DNA of 64,000 nucleotides from Bacteroidota bacterium (GTDB lineage Bacteria; Bacteroidota; Bacteroidia; UKL13-3): NCBI GenBank assembly GCA_027482225.1, contig JAIXWD010000007.1, positions 186,001 through 250,000 on the forward strand. Direction: 5' to 3'. A program made the position numbers and the translations under genes. Under the pieces are notes generated by a model. It made no database searches, was not told the origin of the DNA, and saw only the letters and a list, made by a program, of their open reading frames with translations. This document shows, one piece after another, positions 27,857 to 38,460 of this stretch (its first letter is position 1; every line of letters begins with the position of its first letter).

Positions 27857-29728
27857 TTAAGCCACTTCTTTTTCAATCATCATATCCTTCTCAACACGTA
27901 AATTATCGATAATAAAGTTCTGTCTGTCTATGGTATTTTTGCCCATGTAGTATTCTAACAAACTTTTAATGGTAACATCTTGCTTCAATATTACAGGCTG
28001 AAGTTTTATTTCATCACCAATAAACAAACCAAACTCTTGCGGAGAAATTTCACCCAAACCCTTAAATCGTGTAATTTCTGGTTTACCACCTAATTTTTGT
28101 ATGGCTTTTTGTTTTTCGTCTTCACTATAACAATAATGTGTATGCTGCTTGTTTCGCACACGGAACAACGGAGTTTCTAAAATATACAAGTGGCCATTTT
28201 TAACCAAATCAGGGAAAAACTGTAAAAAGAAAGTAAGCATTAATAACCTAATGTGCATGCCATCCACATCCGCATCTGTTGCAATAACAATGCGGTTGTA
28301 GCGCAAACCATCTAAACCTTCTTCAATATTTAAGGCGTGCTGTAAAAGGTTAAATTCCTCGTTTTCGTAAACTACTTTTTTGGTAAGCCCATAACAATTT
28401 AAAGGTTTACCACGTAAACTAAATACGGCTTGTGTTTCTACATCCCTACTTTTAGTAATACTACCGCTGGCACTATCACCCTCGGTAATAAACAAAGTAG
28501 TATCATATCGCTTTTCTTGTTTCTCATCTTCATAATGAAAACGACAATCTCGTAATTTTTTATTGTGTAAAGATGCTTTTTTAGCACGCTCGTTGGCCAA
28601 CTTTTTAATACCAGCCATATCCTTGCGCTCGCGTTCACTTTGCATAATACGTTTTAACAAGGCTTCAGCCACTGTTGGGTTTTTATGCAAGAAATCATCT
28701 AACGATTTTTTTAGGAAATCGGTAACAAAGTTTTTCATGGTTGGCCCATCGTGTGCCACGTTAGCCGATCCTAGTTTAGTTTTGGTTTGACTCTCAAACA
28801 CAGGTTCTTGAACACGAACACTAACTGCCGCAACAATGCTGGCACGTATGTCGGCCAAATCAAACTCTTTTTTATAAAACTCTCTTACTACTTTGGCAAA
28901 TGCCTCACGAAAAGCTAATAAGTGTGTACCACCTTGCGTGGTGTGTTGTCCGTTTACAAAGCTGTAATACTCCTCACCATACTGATTTTCGTGGGTAATG
29001 GCTACTTCTATGTCTTCTCCTTTTAAGTGTATAATTGGATAACGGATATTTTCTTCATTGGTTTTACGTTTAAGCAAATCCAATAATCCATCTTTACTGT
29101 AAAACTTTTTATCGTTATAAATAATGGTTAGGCCACTATTTAAAAACGCGTAGTTCCAAAGCATGTTTTCTATATACTCTGGTATATAATGGTAGTTTTT
29201 AAAAATGGTATCATCGGGTGTAAAATATACGGCTGTACCATTTGGCTCCAAACTTTCGGTTTGTTTATGTTCTTTAATTAACTCGCCTTTGCTAAACTCA
29301 GCTATTTTACTTTGGCCATCGCGAAATGCTTGTACTTTAAATTGGTTTGATAAGGCATTAACAGCCTTTGTTCCCACACCATTTAATCCAACAGATTTTT
29401 GAAAAGCCTTGCTATCGTATTTACCACCAGTATTGATTTTACTAACCACATCAACCAACTTACCCAAAGGTATGCCCCTGCCGTAATCACGAACAAACAC
29501 TTTACCATCTTCAGAAACTTTAATGTCTACCGTTTTACCGTGACCCATGGTGTGTTCATCGATACAATTATCGAGCACCTCTTTTAATAAAATATAAATA
29601 CCATCATCAGGCGAAGATCCATCACCTAACTTACCAATATACATACCCGGACGAAGGCGAATGTGTTCGCGCCAATCGAGCGAGCGTATACTGCTCTCAT
29701 CATAAATTACTTTTTCTTTTTCTGCCAT
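27857..29728 (-). CDS. parE: DNA topoisomerase IV subunit B
   Basis: 623 residues from the ATG at 29728; the ATG four codons earlier is possible but less typical. The GHKL ATPase domain has [25 protein letters not shown] and [13 protein letters not shown] transducer domain follows, then the Toprim region: [35 protein letters not shown] (DxD metal site) and [13 protein letters not shown]. The ERPGMYIG-type N-terminal motif reads [12 protein letters not shown]. It forms the A2B2 enzyme with the parC product for chromosome decatenation. The two genes are likely one operon. Confidence 0.93.
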   Translation of the reverse strand: MAEKEKVIYDESSIRSLDWREHIRLRPGMYIGKLGDGSSPDDGIYILLKEVLDNCIDEHTMGHGKTVDIKVSEDGKVFVRDYGRGIPLGKLVDVVSKINTGGKYDSKAFQKSVGLNGVGTKAVNALSNQFKVQAFRDGQSKIAEFSKGELIKEHKQTESLEPNGTAVYFTPDDTIFKNYHYIPEYIENMLWNYAFLNSGLTIIYNDKKFYSKDGLLDLLKRKTNEENIRYPIIHLKGEDIEVAITHENQYGEEYYSFVNGQHTTQGGTHLLAFREAFAKVVREFYKKEFDLADIRASIVAAVSVRVQEPVFESQTKTKLGSANVAHDGPTMKNFVTDFLKKSLDDFLHKNPTVAEALLKRIMQSERERKDMAGIKKLANERAKKASLHNKKLRDCRFHYEDEKQEKRYDTTLFITEGDSASGSITKSRDVETQAVFSLRGKPLNCYGLTKKVVYENEEFNLLQHALNIEEGLDGLRYNRIVIATDADVDGMHIRLLMLTFFLQFFPDLVKNGHLYILETPLFRVRNKQHTHYCYSEDEKQKAIQKLGGKPEITRFKGLGEISPQEFGLFIGDEIKLQPVILKQDVTIKSLLEYYMGKNTIDRQNFIIDNLRVEKDMMIEKEVA

Positions 29729-29946
29729 AACACTACGCACTTTATCAAGGTTGTGAAATTACAGCAAACGCGTGCGCAATAATCCACACTTTATTAAAAG
29801 TTGTTGGCAATTTGTATTTAGCTGTTAATCAATGCTATTTATGCTACTAACTTAAAAACAGCATTGGTAATATGGTTTATTTTTTGAGGGTTGAATAACA
29901 ACAAAGTAATTGGTATAAAATAAAAAGCCATTTATAAACAACTGTA

Positions 29947-30054
29947 TTACATGTTTGTAAAAACCAATGACCAACTTATGACTAAAATAAAGTCGACATC
30001 AAACTCGCGAAGAATGCGAAGCATTTTACGATGTGGTTCGAAAAATATATCCAT
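29947..30054 (-). pseudogene. Remnant of a small nucleotidyltransferase gene
   Basis: A 35-codon frame (MDIFFEPHRKMLRILREF, then DVDFILV) starts at the ATG overlapping the previous stop (TAATG at 30056-30052). It matches the N-terminus of MNT/AbiEii-like nucleotidyltransferases, where DFILV is normally followed by GGYAV and the catalytic GS/DxD region. Here the pattern is lost after DFILV, a stop follows after ten more codons, and no catalytic motif is found downstream. I infer a gene truncated by deletion. Confidence 0.55.
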
Positions 30055-30269
30055 TACCCAGGGTATATAATAGGTTCTATATTGGAAACAAAAGCAGTAT
30101 GTGCTCCGTATGCATTTAATGTTAGCAAATGCATGTAGCGCATGCGCTGCTCGGGTGTATGACTTAATGAGTATTCCCTATCCTCGTCTTCCAAACTTTG
30201 GAAAGTTGCAGGTCTAATACTGTTATATGGAAATAAAAGCTCGTTAACCACGTTATTCGTTTTATCCAT
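30054..30269 (-). CDS. Small protein paired with the decayed nucleotidyltransferase
   Basis: 71 residues from the ATG at 30269 (a longer frame to 30317 adds 16 hydrophobic residues with no support). The sequence is acidic and helical (TFQSLEDEDREYSLSHTPEQ, RMRYMHLLTLNAYG). The stop overlaps the next start (TAATG), the usual coupling of small partner and nucleotidyltransferase genes in MNT-type modules. Function unknown; with its partner truncated it may itself be decaying, although the frame is intact. Confidence 0.5.
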   Translation of the reverse strand: MDKTNNVVNELLFPYNSIRPATFQSLEDEDREYSLSHTPEQRMRYMHLLTLNAYGAHTAFVSNIEPIIYPG

Positions 30270-30430
30270 ATACCAAAAGTAACTAAAATTAAGTTCGTAT
30301 AAAACAAAAAATGCCATTGGTACTTATACCAACTACAAATTTTGATACATTATTTAAAAATGATTTTAGCACTTAAGTTAATAATTATTAAAAATACACT
30401 AGGTTTTATATCGGGATGAAAACATTTAAA

Positions 30431-30463
30431 GTGGCCTCGAGAAATCGGGGTCGCTTTTTTTTA
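30431..30463 (+). terminator. Orphan plus-strand terminator with GAAA tetraloop
   Basis: A 10-bp stem (30431-30440 with 30445-30454, three G-T wobbles) closed by GAAA is followed by eight T. No plus-strand gene lies upstream; both neighbours are on the minus strand. It may end a small RNA starting near 30405-30412, where TAGGTTTT resembles the Bacteroidota -7 element. Confidence 0.6.
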
Positions 30464-30485
30464 TGCCCGATGAATCACAATCCAA

Positions 30486-30522
30486 TTAAAACAAAAAGCC
30501 CCCAATTATTAAATTGGAGGCT
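30486..30522 (-). terminator. Minus-strand terminator of the 2OG-Fe(II) oxygenase gene
   Basis: An 11-bp stem with one mismatch (30497-30507 with 30512-30522, loop ATTA) is followed on the minus strand by TTTTTGTTTT. It lies 20 bases beyond the oxygenase stop codon. Confidence 0.85.
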
Positions 30523-30541
30523 ATATGTAATATGTAACAAA

Positions 30542-31495
30542 TTATTTCTTTAGTCCTATTTCTCTTAAACGTTCATCTAAATACTCGCCTGCAAGTATTG
30601 GCTTGTATTGCAATGGATTTTCGTTGGTAACGCAGCTTGTTAAACAATCTAATTTCATGCTGCTTTTAGGGTGCAAGAAAAAAGGAATGCTGTATCGCGA
30701 GGTTCCCCATTTTTCGCTTGGTGGATTAACTACGCGGTGCGTGGTTGATTTTAATTTATTGTTGGTTAAACGTTGCAACATATCGCCCACATTTACCACC
30801 AACTGATCAGGCAATGCTGTAATGGCAACCCATTCGTTTTGCTTGTTTAATACCTCTAAACCTTCAGCAGATGCACCCATCAATAGCGTTATTAAATTAA
30901 TGTCTTCGTGCTCTGCTGCACGTACGGCACTCTTTGGTTCGTTTTCTATTGGCGGGTAATGTATGGCCCTTAAAATGCTGTTGCCGTTGTGAATGTTATT
31001 GTCAAAATAAAATTCGTCTAAGTTTAAATAAAAGGCAATGGCACGTAACATGTGTTTACCTGTTTCTTCTAAACGTTTGTATGCTTCCTTGCCCAAAACG
31101 TTAAACTGTGGAAGTTCATTTACCGAAACATTATCAGGGTACTCCGCCTTAATAACATCACCATCTTCAACCCACTGCCCAAATTGCCAAAACTCTTTTA
31201 AATCGCCTTCAGTTCTGCCTTTTGCATGCTCTTTTCCAAAGCTAGTATATCCCCGTTGGCCAGCTAATCCGGGTACTTCATAAGCTTCTTTTTTATCGTT
31301 GCTTAAAGCATAAAACTGCTTTACTTGTTCGTATAAATTATTACTTAATTCATCACTTAAAAAATGCCCTTTTACGGCAACAAAACCTATGTCTTCGTAT
31401 GCTTTACCCAATTCTTGCACAAATGCATTTTTCTGTTGGGCATCGCCATTAATAAAGTCGGTTAAGTTTACCGATGGAATTCCTGCTTTACTCAT
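30542..31495 (-). CDS. Isopenicillin N synthase-like 2-oxoglutarate/Fe(II) oxygenase
   Basis: 317 residues from the ATG at 31495 (MSKAGIPSVNLTDFI), which matches the family start; an ATG 15 codons earlier is rejected. It has an N-terminal DIOX_N segment (YEDIGFVAVKGHFL), then the Fe(II) motif HxD in AEHEDINLITLL, the distal His in STTHRVVNP, and the 2OG-binding RYSIPFF. These are the plant-type/IPNS-like soluble dioxygenases. Substrates differ widely and none can be named here. It ends in its own terminator. Confidence 0.9.
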   Translation of the reverse strand: MSKAGIPSVNLTDFINGDAQQKNAFVQELGKAYEDIGFVAVKGHFLSDELSNNLYEQVKQFYALSNDKKEAYEVPGLAGQRGYTSFGKEHAKGRTEGDLKEFWQFGQWVEDGDVIKAEYPDNVSVNELPQFNVLGKEAYKRLEETGKHMLRAIAFYLNLDEFYFDNNIHNGNSILRAIHYPPIENEPKSAVRAAEHEDINLITLLMGASAEGLEVLNKQNEWVAITALPDQLVVNVGDMLQRLTNNKLKSTTHRVVNPPSEKWGTSRYSIPFFLHPKSSMKLDCLTSCVTNENPLQYKPILAGEYLDERLREIGLKK

Positions 31496-31570
31496 GTTAT
31501 TTGTATTTATTTTCTTAATACCATTAGGATAATTAAGCATTTAATTTTAATAAAATTTAGGACGTATTTA

Positions 31571-34500
31571 TTATTGCACCACATTATTTCCCTTTTTGTT
31601 TTTAGTGGTAAACAAGTTACTAAAACTATCAAACTCTTTACGGTAGTATAAACCCACACCGTTTGTATTGATATTTCTGTTATAAATTGGATCTAGTTGT
31701 GCACGTGAAAAAGCTTTGGCTTTAAGGTTTCCAACGCGTGTAAAGTTATATTGGGTTAAAAAGTTTTGATACGTATTAATTGGATCAATACTGGCTTGTA
31801 TCTCTAATCGGTTATCTAAAATACGTTTTGATGCCGATACAATGGTACGACCGCGCACACTTTCATTTCCTGTGTGATAATCAACATTTACATCTAAACC
31901 AGGAATAAGTTGCTGTATAAAATTGGTTGCTTGTGCTGATACAAATCCGCTTAGTGTATTGTTTACACCTGCCGATAAATTTGTTGGCCCCGTTGAATTT
32001 TGAACGTTTGTTGGTGTAAATCGACCAAACAACATTAGGCTTATTACTTGTTGCGTCATTAAGTCGTTTTCGTTTCTCCAAACCCTTAATGTATTTTGTA
32101 ATTCAGATACGGTATTGCCAGGTAAAGAGCCGCTCACATCCGATATATTCATATCAAATTTAATATCAGGACTAAGCAAACTACCTTTAACATATAGCAA
32201 ACACTCTACAGGAATACGTTGTTGTTTTAGTGATTCTCTTTCATCGTTAGTAGCTCCAGCTACAATATCAGCAACGGTTGTACGCACATTGTAGGCACCA
32301 ACTATATTCATTTGTCCAGCTATTGGGTCTCCTGTCCAACTAATTTTACCACCTGGCTTAAGTGTAAATTTCTTAGTAAACAGGTTCATGGCAGTAAATT
32401 TATAATCACCTTCAGCCACCTCAACTTCACCAAACATATTAAACTGGCCACTGCGGGTAAGTTCAAGTTTGATATCGCCATTACCCCTGCCCCTTATTTT
32501 ATCCCCTTGTTGTTCATCAAGAACAATATTAATTTCTGATTCCTTGGTTACATGCAGCAAACAATTTATTGCAAAACCACTCAGTGTTCCAGAGCGTTTG
32601 TAATCTGTATTTGCGGGAGTTGTATCTTTACTTATAAAGTGTATCAAACCATCTTCACCATCACCATAACTGGTACTAAGCGGTATGTTAATAACAGTAC
32701 CTTGTTTACCTGTAAATTTTGCATCCAACAACAAATCATTAAAGGGGCCTTTAAGGGTTAAACTACCATCAGCATAAGCTTTACCATAAAACAAATCGTT
32801 ATCTTTTGATCCAGTATTTAGCAACTGAAAATCTTTTAAGTTGGCAAAAACAAGGTTGGTATTAAAATTAGAAAAACTGTTGTGTGTAATTACCCCTGAT
32901 AAAGTTCCCCTATGGTCGTTTATATCCCTAATTTCGGTTGGGTTGATGGTAAATTGTTGTTCATTAATGTTTACAGATGTGCTAAAAGAATAGATGGTTT
33001 TAAGGTAATCTACCATCATTGTTACACCCATAAAATCAACATTACAATCAAATTCTGGTTTTTCAATACTTCCAGAAAGCTGGCCACTAACGCGAATATT
33101 TCCGCTTAAAATTTTAATGTAATCTTTAACAAATGCCTGAAATGAGGTAATATCTGACTCATCAATATTGATGGTAAAATTTAACGCATCATTTTTACGA
33201 CTTAAATCATAGTAGCCGCCTATTTCTAAGTTACGTAATTTCCCTTTAACAGATTTTATAAATGCCATCAAGCGATTTTGATCATCGGAATAAGTGCTTA
33301 ATAGCCTAAAGTCGCCAAGGGTATCATTATCTAATGAAAGTTCAGTTAGCGTTGCATCTCCACCAATTACCAATCCACTATTTTTGGTAGATATAGTCAC
33401 ATTACCATTTAATAATCCATCTGTTTTAATGGTAAGTTGTGGAATTAAATCATTAATTAAATTTAAACGAATGTTTGATGCATCAACAAACATATTATGG
33501 GTTGAGTTGAAACCATAAGCACCATTTATAAGAATGGTTTCGGTGGTGTTACGTGTAAGGTAAAACCCAGTAAAATCTAGTCCAACATCACTGTAACAAA
33601 TTGAGCTTCCTTTTCGCAACACAAAATCGCCCGATCTAAATTTAAACTTACTGTAATCAAAAACCATGTTTATTTTACCATCGGTAAATGTTACATTGGC
33701 CAATGTATTAGTAGTAAATAAACTGTTGCTGTCTTTTACAATTAAGTTAATTTCAGCCGTATTTTTATGCTGCGTTATTTTTATTGCAGCATCTTTTGCG
33801 TAAATGGTATCGTTTACTAACAAGCGGTTAAAAGAGGTTATAATTTCTGCCCCTTCACCAGCATTTTTAGTATGCTTTAGGGTGATGCCTAGTATATTTG
33901 TTTTGCCGTAGCGTAAACTACCAAAATTGGCATTTGCATACCACTGTTGATTATTTTCATTAAATGCTCCTTTAAATTGAGTATTACGCAACTCTATTTC
34001 AGGAAAGTAAAGTTCATTAAAAGGGTACAGTGTTTTTATTTGCAGCGACACCTCAAAATTTTCTTTTTGCCTTGCATTTACAGCAGGCTTTTTAAAATAC
34101 TCAGGAATTAGTTGATGAAGAGCTAAATCTTTTGCATGGCCTAATTCTAATAAGTTAAACACCCCTTTAATTTCTGCATCAATATTATCTGTTTTAAGTT
34201 GCAAAGAACGTTTGCCGTTTTTGTTTACCGCGTTTATAAAGATTTGCCTAATTCCATAAAGGTCTTCATTTTTAGCAATGCTTAAATCTGTTATGTTTAT
34301 TTGTCCTTTGTTTCGATCTAAATCTTTATAGGCAAAATTTATATCCGCATCTGCATTAACGGTTAAGTCTGCTGTATCAAAACCAAGGGGTTGAAGGTTG
34401 GCATGTCTAATTTTTGCATCAAAATTATATTGGGTTATATCTTCAGTTAAGTCTATATCACCACTAAAACGTAAATTTAAATTTGCGTCATTTACCAACA

Positions 34501-35959
34501 ACTCGGCCGATAACAATTGGCTATTTAAATTACCTGCCAAAGTTAAATTTTGGTATTGATAACCATAAAAATCAAAATAGGTTACATCAGCATTAAAGGC
34601 TGTTGTCATGGTTTTAAAATCAAAACCTTTACCAGATATATTGGTAACGGCACTAAATTTACCCATCAAATTTTGGTTTAGTAATACACCTAAATTAAAA
34701 TCGCGTAAATCTATCTTACCCGAATAAGCATAATCTTCTTCCTCTTCACCAATTTTCATGTTTAAATCGGTTGAAAATTCACCCAATGCTGTTTTAAAAT
34801 TACCGTAAGCAACAAAGTCTTTGTAAAACCCAGCGTAATGTCCCTTAAACTGAATAAGGCCAAGCCTAGCTAGCTCAATGGCTAATGGCATTTGTGCCAA
34901 GTATTCTAAATCGTTTTTTGTTACTAAAATTTGTTTTACATCAGCCGATATAAATGTGTTTTCCATATCGGGCATTCCGTTTAAATCAGCCGATCCTTTA
35001 AAAACACCTGCTTGTCCAAACCTAACATCTAAGTTATTTAAACTTAAATTACTCACCGTACCGTCTGCAGTACCTTTTAGTTTAAATTTATAAGGAAAAT
35101 TGGCGAATGCATCGGCAAAAAAGGCCACATCTTTTAAATCAACCACCGATGGGTTGAGTTTAATATCCAATTTTACATCATCATAAAAATTTCCAAATGC
35201 ATCGTAATCCTTATACTTCATACCAAAGAAATTACCAGCTGTGGTATATGGTGTGCGAAGCAACAAGCTATCAAACAACATGCAGCTTTGCGATATGGTG
35301 GCAATGGTATGAATGTGATTTGCTTTGAAGCCAGAACGCTCTTTCAAATCAAGGTGTTTAATAACAAAATGTAGAGAATCTTCAATGATATAAAAATCAT
35401 CTGCACTTGCATTAACATTATAAAAATATTGGTTGTTAGGGGCGAATGCTATACCCCAAGTTGAAGTATCTATTTTATTTACAAACCTAAAGCGAGCATT
35501 TTCGAGTGTAAGATGATCAAAATGAAGCGTAAAAGGAGGCCCTACGCTTGGTATGGTATCGTTAGGATCTAGAATATTAAAAAGCACATCAATGTTAAAG
35601 GTGCTGTCTTCGTATACTTTTAAATTACAATAGGCATTACTCACTTTTACATTACTTAATCTAAACTGCGATGAATCCAATTTAAACCCTGCCAATTCGA
35701 AATTAAGTTTTCCTACATAAAACAACGTATCGTTTTTATTGTCGCCAAAAAACACTTGCTCCAACTCAAAAGTTTGTAAAGGTTTGTAGTTAATGTGCCC
35801 AATACTAATTTTAGTTTTAAATTGCGTGCTTAAATAATTACCTAATTTACCTGTTAACCAATTTTGAAATGAATTGCTATGGAATAATGCATAAGTAGCA
35901 CCAAGCAAAAGCATGAGCAAAAGCAGCAGGGTTACAGATATGTATTTTAAAGTACGCAA
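31571..35959 (-). CDS. tamB: TamB-like translocation/assembly module (DUF490)
   Basis: 1462 residues. A single N-terminal membrane anchor (7-27) is followed by a very long periplasmic beta-rich body (AsmA/TamB type). The C-terminal DUF490 region begins about residue 1040 and has GTLSGFAINCLLHVTKESEI, GDIKLELTRSGQFNMFGEVEV and DIKFDMNISDVSG, ending in a barrel-like repeat. TamB proteins form hydrophobic-groove bridges for phospholipid transfer and help outer-membrane protein assembly. It is divergent from tsaD with 34 bases between starts. No TamA gene is adjacent. Confidence 0.9.
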   Translation of the reverse strand: MRTLKYISVTLLLLLMLLLGATYALFHSNSFQNWLTGKLGNYLSTQFKTKISIGHINYKPLQTFELEQVFFGDNKNDTLFYVGKLNFELAGFKLDSSQFRLSNVKVSNAYCNLKVYEDSTFNIDVLFNILDPNDTIPSVGPPFTLHFDHLTLENARFRFVNKIDTSTWGIAFAPNNQYFYNVNASADDFYIIEDSLHFVIKHLDLKERSGFKANHIHTIATISQSCMLFDSLLLRTPYTTAGNFFGMKYKDYDAFGNFYDDVKLDIKLNPSVVDLKDVAFFADAFANFPYKFKLKGTADGTVSNLSLNNLDVRFGQAGVFKGSADLNGMPDMENTFISADVKQILVTKNDLEYLAQMPLAIELARLGLIQFKGHYAGFYKDFVAYGNFKTALGEFSTDLNMKIGEEEEDYAYSGKIDLRDFNLGVLLNQNLMGKFSAVTNISGKGFDFKTMTTAFNADVTYFDFYGYQYQNLTLAGNLNSQLLSAELLVNDANLNLRFSGDIDLTEDITQYNFDAKIRHANLQPLGFDTADLTVNADADINFAYKDLDRNKGQINITDLSIAKNEDLYGIRQIFINAVNKNGKRSLQLKTDNIDAEIKGVFNLLELGHAKDLALHQLIPEYFKKPAVNARQKENFEVSLQIKTLYPFNELYFPEIELRNTQFKGAFNENNQQWYANANFGSLRYGKTNILGITLKHTKNAGEGAEIITSFNRLLVNDTIYAKDAAIKITQHKNTAEINLIVKDSNSLFTTNTLANVTFTDGKINMVFDYSKFKFRSGDFVLRKGSSICYSDVGLDFTGFYLTRNTTETILINGAYGFNSTHNMFVDASNIRLNLINDLIPQLTIKTDGLLNGNVTISTKNSGLVIGGDATLTELSLDNDTLGDFRLLSTYSDDQNRLMAFIKSVKGKLRNLEIGGYYDLSRKNDALNFTINIDESDITSFQAFVKDYIKILSGNIRVSGQLSGSIEKPEFDCNVDFMGVTMMVDYLKTIYSFSTSVNINEQQFTINPTEIRDINDHRGTLSGVITHNSFSNFNTNLVFANLKDFQLLNTGSKDNDLFYGKAYADGSLTLKGPFNDLLLDAKFTGKQGTVINIPLSTSYGDGEDGLIHFISKDTTPANTDYKRSGTLSGFAINCLLHVTKESEINIVLDEQQGDKIRGRGNGDIKLELTRSGQFNMFGEVEVAEGDYKFTAMNLFTKKFTLKPGGKISWTGDPIAGQMNIVGAYNVRTTVADIVAGATNDERESLKQQRIPVECLLYVKGSLLSPDIKFDMNISDVSGSLPGNTVSELQNTLRVWRNENDLMTQQVISLMLFGRFTPTNVQNSTGPTNLSAGVNNTLSGFVSAQATNFIQQLIPGLDVNVDYHTGNESVRGRTIVSASKRILDNRLEIQASIDPINTYQNFLTQYNFTRVGNLKAKAFSRAQLDPIYNRNINTNGVGLYYRKEFDSFSNLFTTKNKKGNNVVQ

Positions 35960-35993
35960 AAGGGTATGTTAGCAAAAATAAGCATTACAAATT

Positions 35994-36998
35994 TTGAACC
36001 AAACAAATATTACCATATTAGCCATTGAGTCATCATGCGATGATACATCAGTTGCAGTAATAAATAATGGAAAAGTATTAAGTAATCTTGTTGCAGGCCA
36101 ACAAGTGCATGAACATTATGGAGGCGTTGTGCCCGAATTAGCCTCGCGTGCACACCAGCAAAACATACTACCTTTGGTTGATGTGGCATTAAAAAAAGCA
36201 GGCATATCCCCTGCCCAATTAAGTGCAGTTGCGTTTACTGCAGGACCAGGTTTAATAGGTTCTTTAATGGTAGGTTGCTCATTTGCAAAAGGATTAGCAT
36301 TAAGTTTAAATATACCTTTAATTACAGTGCATCATATGCAAGCTCATATTTTGGCTCATTTTATTGATGACCCTAAACCTGAGTTTCCTTTTTTATGCTT
36401 AACGGTAAGTGGTGGCCATACCCAATTGGTTAAATTAACCAATTACTTTGAACATGAAGTTATTGGTAAAACCATAGATGATGCAGCAGGAGAAGCTTTT
36501 GATAAAGCGGCAAAAATACTGGGGTTGCCATATCCAGGTGGGCCATTAATTGATCAATATGCAAAAGGAGGAAATCCCTTGGCCTATGATTTCCCTATTT
36601 CTAATATGCCCAACTTAGATTACAGTTTTAGTGGTTTAAAAACTTCGTTTTTGTATTTTATTCAGAAACAAATTGCACTAAATCCTAACTTTATTAATGA
36701 AAACCTAAATGATATTTGTGCCAGTATACAGCACGCCATTATTAAACAATTAATGAAGAAGCTTATTTTGGCAGCCAAACAAACAACCATTAAACAAGTG
36801 GCTTTAGCAGGAGGTGTTTCGGCAAATAGCGCTTTGCGATTGGCTTTGGAAAACGAAGGTAAAAAACGCGGCTGGAAAACATTTATTCCGGATTTTCAGT
36901 ATTGCACAGATAACGCTGGTATGATAGCTATGGCTGCACACTATAAATACTTAGCAGGCGATTTTGCAACCCAAGAAACCGCGCCTTTTGCTAGGTAA
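35994..36998 (+). CDS. tsaD: tRNA N6-adenosine threonylcarbamoyltransferase TsaD
   Basis: 334 residues. The ASKHA-fold motifs are LAIESSCDDTSVAVI, YGGVVPELASRAHQQNI, the metal site HHMQAHILAHF (HxxxH), LTVSGGHTQLV, GEAFDKAAKILGLPYPGGP and VALAGGVSANSALR. It transfers the threonylcarbamoyl group to A37 of tRNA, using the product of the Sua5 enzyme at 14.2 kb. No ATG precedes the essential IESSCDD motif in frame, so a TTG at 35994 is the likely start, which could limit expression. It is divergent from tamB. Confidence 0.94.
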   Translation: MNQTNITILAIESSCDDTSVAVINNGKVLSNLVAGQQVHEHYGGVVPELASRAHQQNILPLVDVALKKAGISPAQLSAVAFTAGPGLIGSLMVGCSFAKGLALSLNIPLITVHHMQAHILAHFIDDPKPEFPFLCLTVSGGHTQLVKLTNYFEHEVIGKTIDDAAGEAFDKAAKILGLPYPGGPLIDQYAKGGNPLAYDFPISNMPNLDYSFSGLKTSFLYFIQKQIALNPNFINENLNDICASIQHAIIKQLMKKLILAAKQTTIKQVALAGGVSANSALRLALENEGKKRGWKTFIPDFQYCTDNAGMIAMAAHYKYLAGDFATQETAPFAR

Positions 36999-37169
36999 TA
37001 ATTAATTGAGGTTGTTAAAGACTAGCCATTTTAGCCAAGATGCCCAATAAATAAGGCATTTAAATGGCATTCTGTATAAAATGAACAAGCTGTATTAGAC
37101 ATTCTATGTAAAAAAAAGTATATTTGTTTATTATGCAACAGTGTAACATGCTGTTGACAACATGATTAA

Positions 37170-38441
37170 ATGAATAAAATTTTAACTTACCTACTTACAG
37201 GAACACTAATTTTTACCGCTTCTGATGCGTTCTCGCAACTTATTGGATCGAGCGCTGATGACGAGACTTTGGCGTTGGTTGATACCAATACCATTAAGTT
37301 ACGTAACAAATTATACCCTGTGGTTAGCCAAGGCGATTTAAATATTTACGGTTTTGAAGACAATGATGTGCCAGTTTATGCCGACTCGGTTATGGCATAC
37401 CGCCTATCATTACTTGAATCTGAAATACCCTTGCCTTTTAACGAATACGTAAAACCTTATATTAACCTATACACCATTCGCAAGCGCAACCTATCATCAA
37501 AAATATTGGCATGGAGTAAATACTACTTCCCCATGTTTGAAGAGGCATTGGATAGGGCTAATATGCCTCTGGAGTTAAAGTACTTGGCTGTAATCGAATC
37601 TGCTTTAAACCCTATGGCTACTTCACCAGTAGGTGCAGCGGGTATGTGGCAGTTTATGGCACCAACAGGCCGTATGTATGGCTTAAGAACTACGTCAATT
37701 TATGATGAGCGCAGGGATGTTCAAAAATCGACCGAAGCTGCTATTAAATATTTGCGTAATTCTTACCGCATTTATGGAGATTGGTTATTGGTAATTGCCT
37801 CATACAATTGTGGGCCTGGTAATGTAAACAAAGCCATTAGAAAAGCTGGAGGTGTTAAAAACTTTTGGGCCGTTCAAAAATATTTGCCTGGCGAAACCCG
37901 TGGTTATGTGCCTGCATTTATTGCTGCCGCTTACATGATGAATTACGCATCAGAGCACAACCTATACCCTGCAGAAAACATGAATATCGAGTTTCATACT
38001 GATACCATTCATGTTGATGCATCATACAACTTAAGTTTACTGGCCAATAGTTTAGAAATGACCTTAGATGAACTTTTGGCTTATAATCCTGCTTTAAGAA
38101 GATCTGTTGTTCCGTTTGGTATAGATAAAGTTACGTTAACTGTGCCATACAATAAAGCTGTTAAATTTGCTTCTATTAACGATACTAGTTTCAAGCAAAA
38201 TAGTAACGAGCAATTGTTGGCCATGAACCGTCAAATTGCAATAGAAAAAAAACAACAACTCGCTACTAACTCAAACAATAAGAAAAAAACAACCAATAGC
38301 AGAACCATTACTGTAAAACGTGGTGACTCTCTTGGTAAATTAGCCAATAAATTTAACGTAAGTGAAACAGATTTAAAACGTTGGAATAAGATAAAAGGCA
38401 ACCGCATAAACTCGGGCCAAAAATTAATTATTAAAGGTTAA
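37170..38441 (+). CDS. MltD-type membrane/periplasmic lytic transglycosylase with one LysM domain
   Basis: 423 residues with a signal peptide (1-22). The SLT catalytic domain spans about 115-245, with Glu in AVIESALNPMATSPVGAAGMWQFM and YNCGPGNVNKAI later. A second region (TIHVDASYNLSLLANSLEM) resembles a degenerate LysM-like segment. A proper LysM (VKRGDSLGKLANKFNVSE) closes the C-terminus after a low-complexity linker. It cleaves peptidoglycan glycan strands to 1,6-anhydroMurNAc products. It is monocistronic with a strong terminator. Confidence 0.92.
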   Translation: MNKILTYLLTGTLIFTASDAFSQLIGSSADDETLALVDTNTIKLRNKLYPVVSQGDLNIYGFEDNDVPVYADSVMAYRLSLLESEIPLPFNEYVKPYINLYTIRKRNLSSKILAWSKYYFPMFEEALDRANMPLELKYLAVIESALNPMATSPVGAAGMWQFMAPTGRMYGLRTTSIYDERRDVQKSTEAAIKYLRNSYRIYGDWLLVIASYNCGPGNVNKAIRKAGGVKNFWAVQKYLPGETRGYVPAFIAAAYMMNYASEHNLYPAENMNIEFHTDTIHVDASYNLSLLANSLEMTLDELLAYNPALRRSVVPFGIDKVTLTVPYNKAVKFASINDTSFKQNSNEQLLAMNRQIAIEKKQQLATNSNNKKKTTNSRTITVKRGDSLGKLANKFNVSETDLKRWNKIKGNRINSGQKLIIKG

Positions 38442-38460
38442 TACTTACAAAATTGAACAA

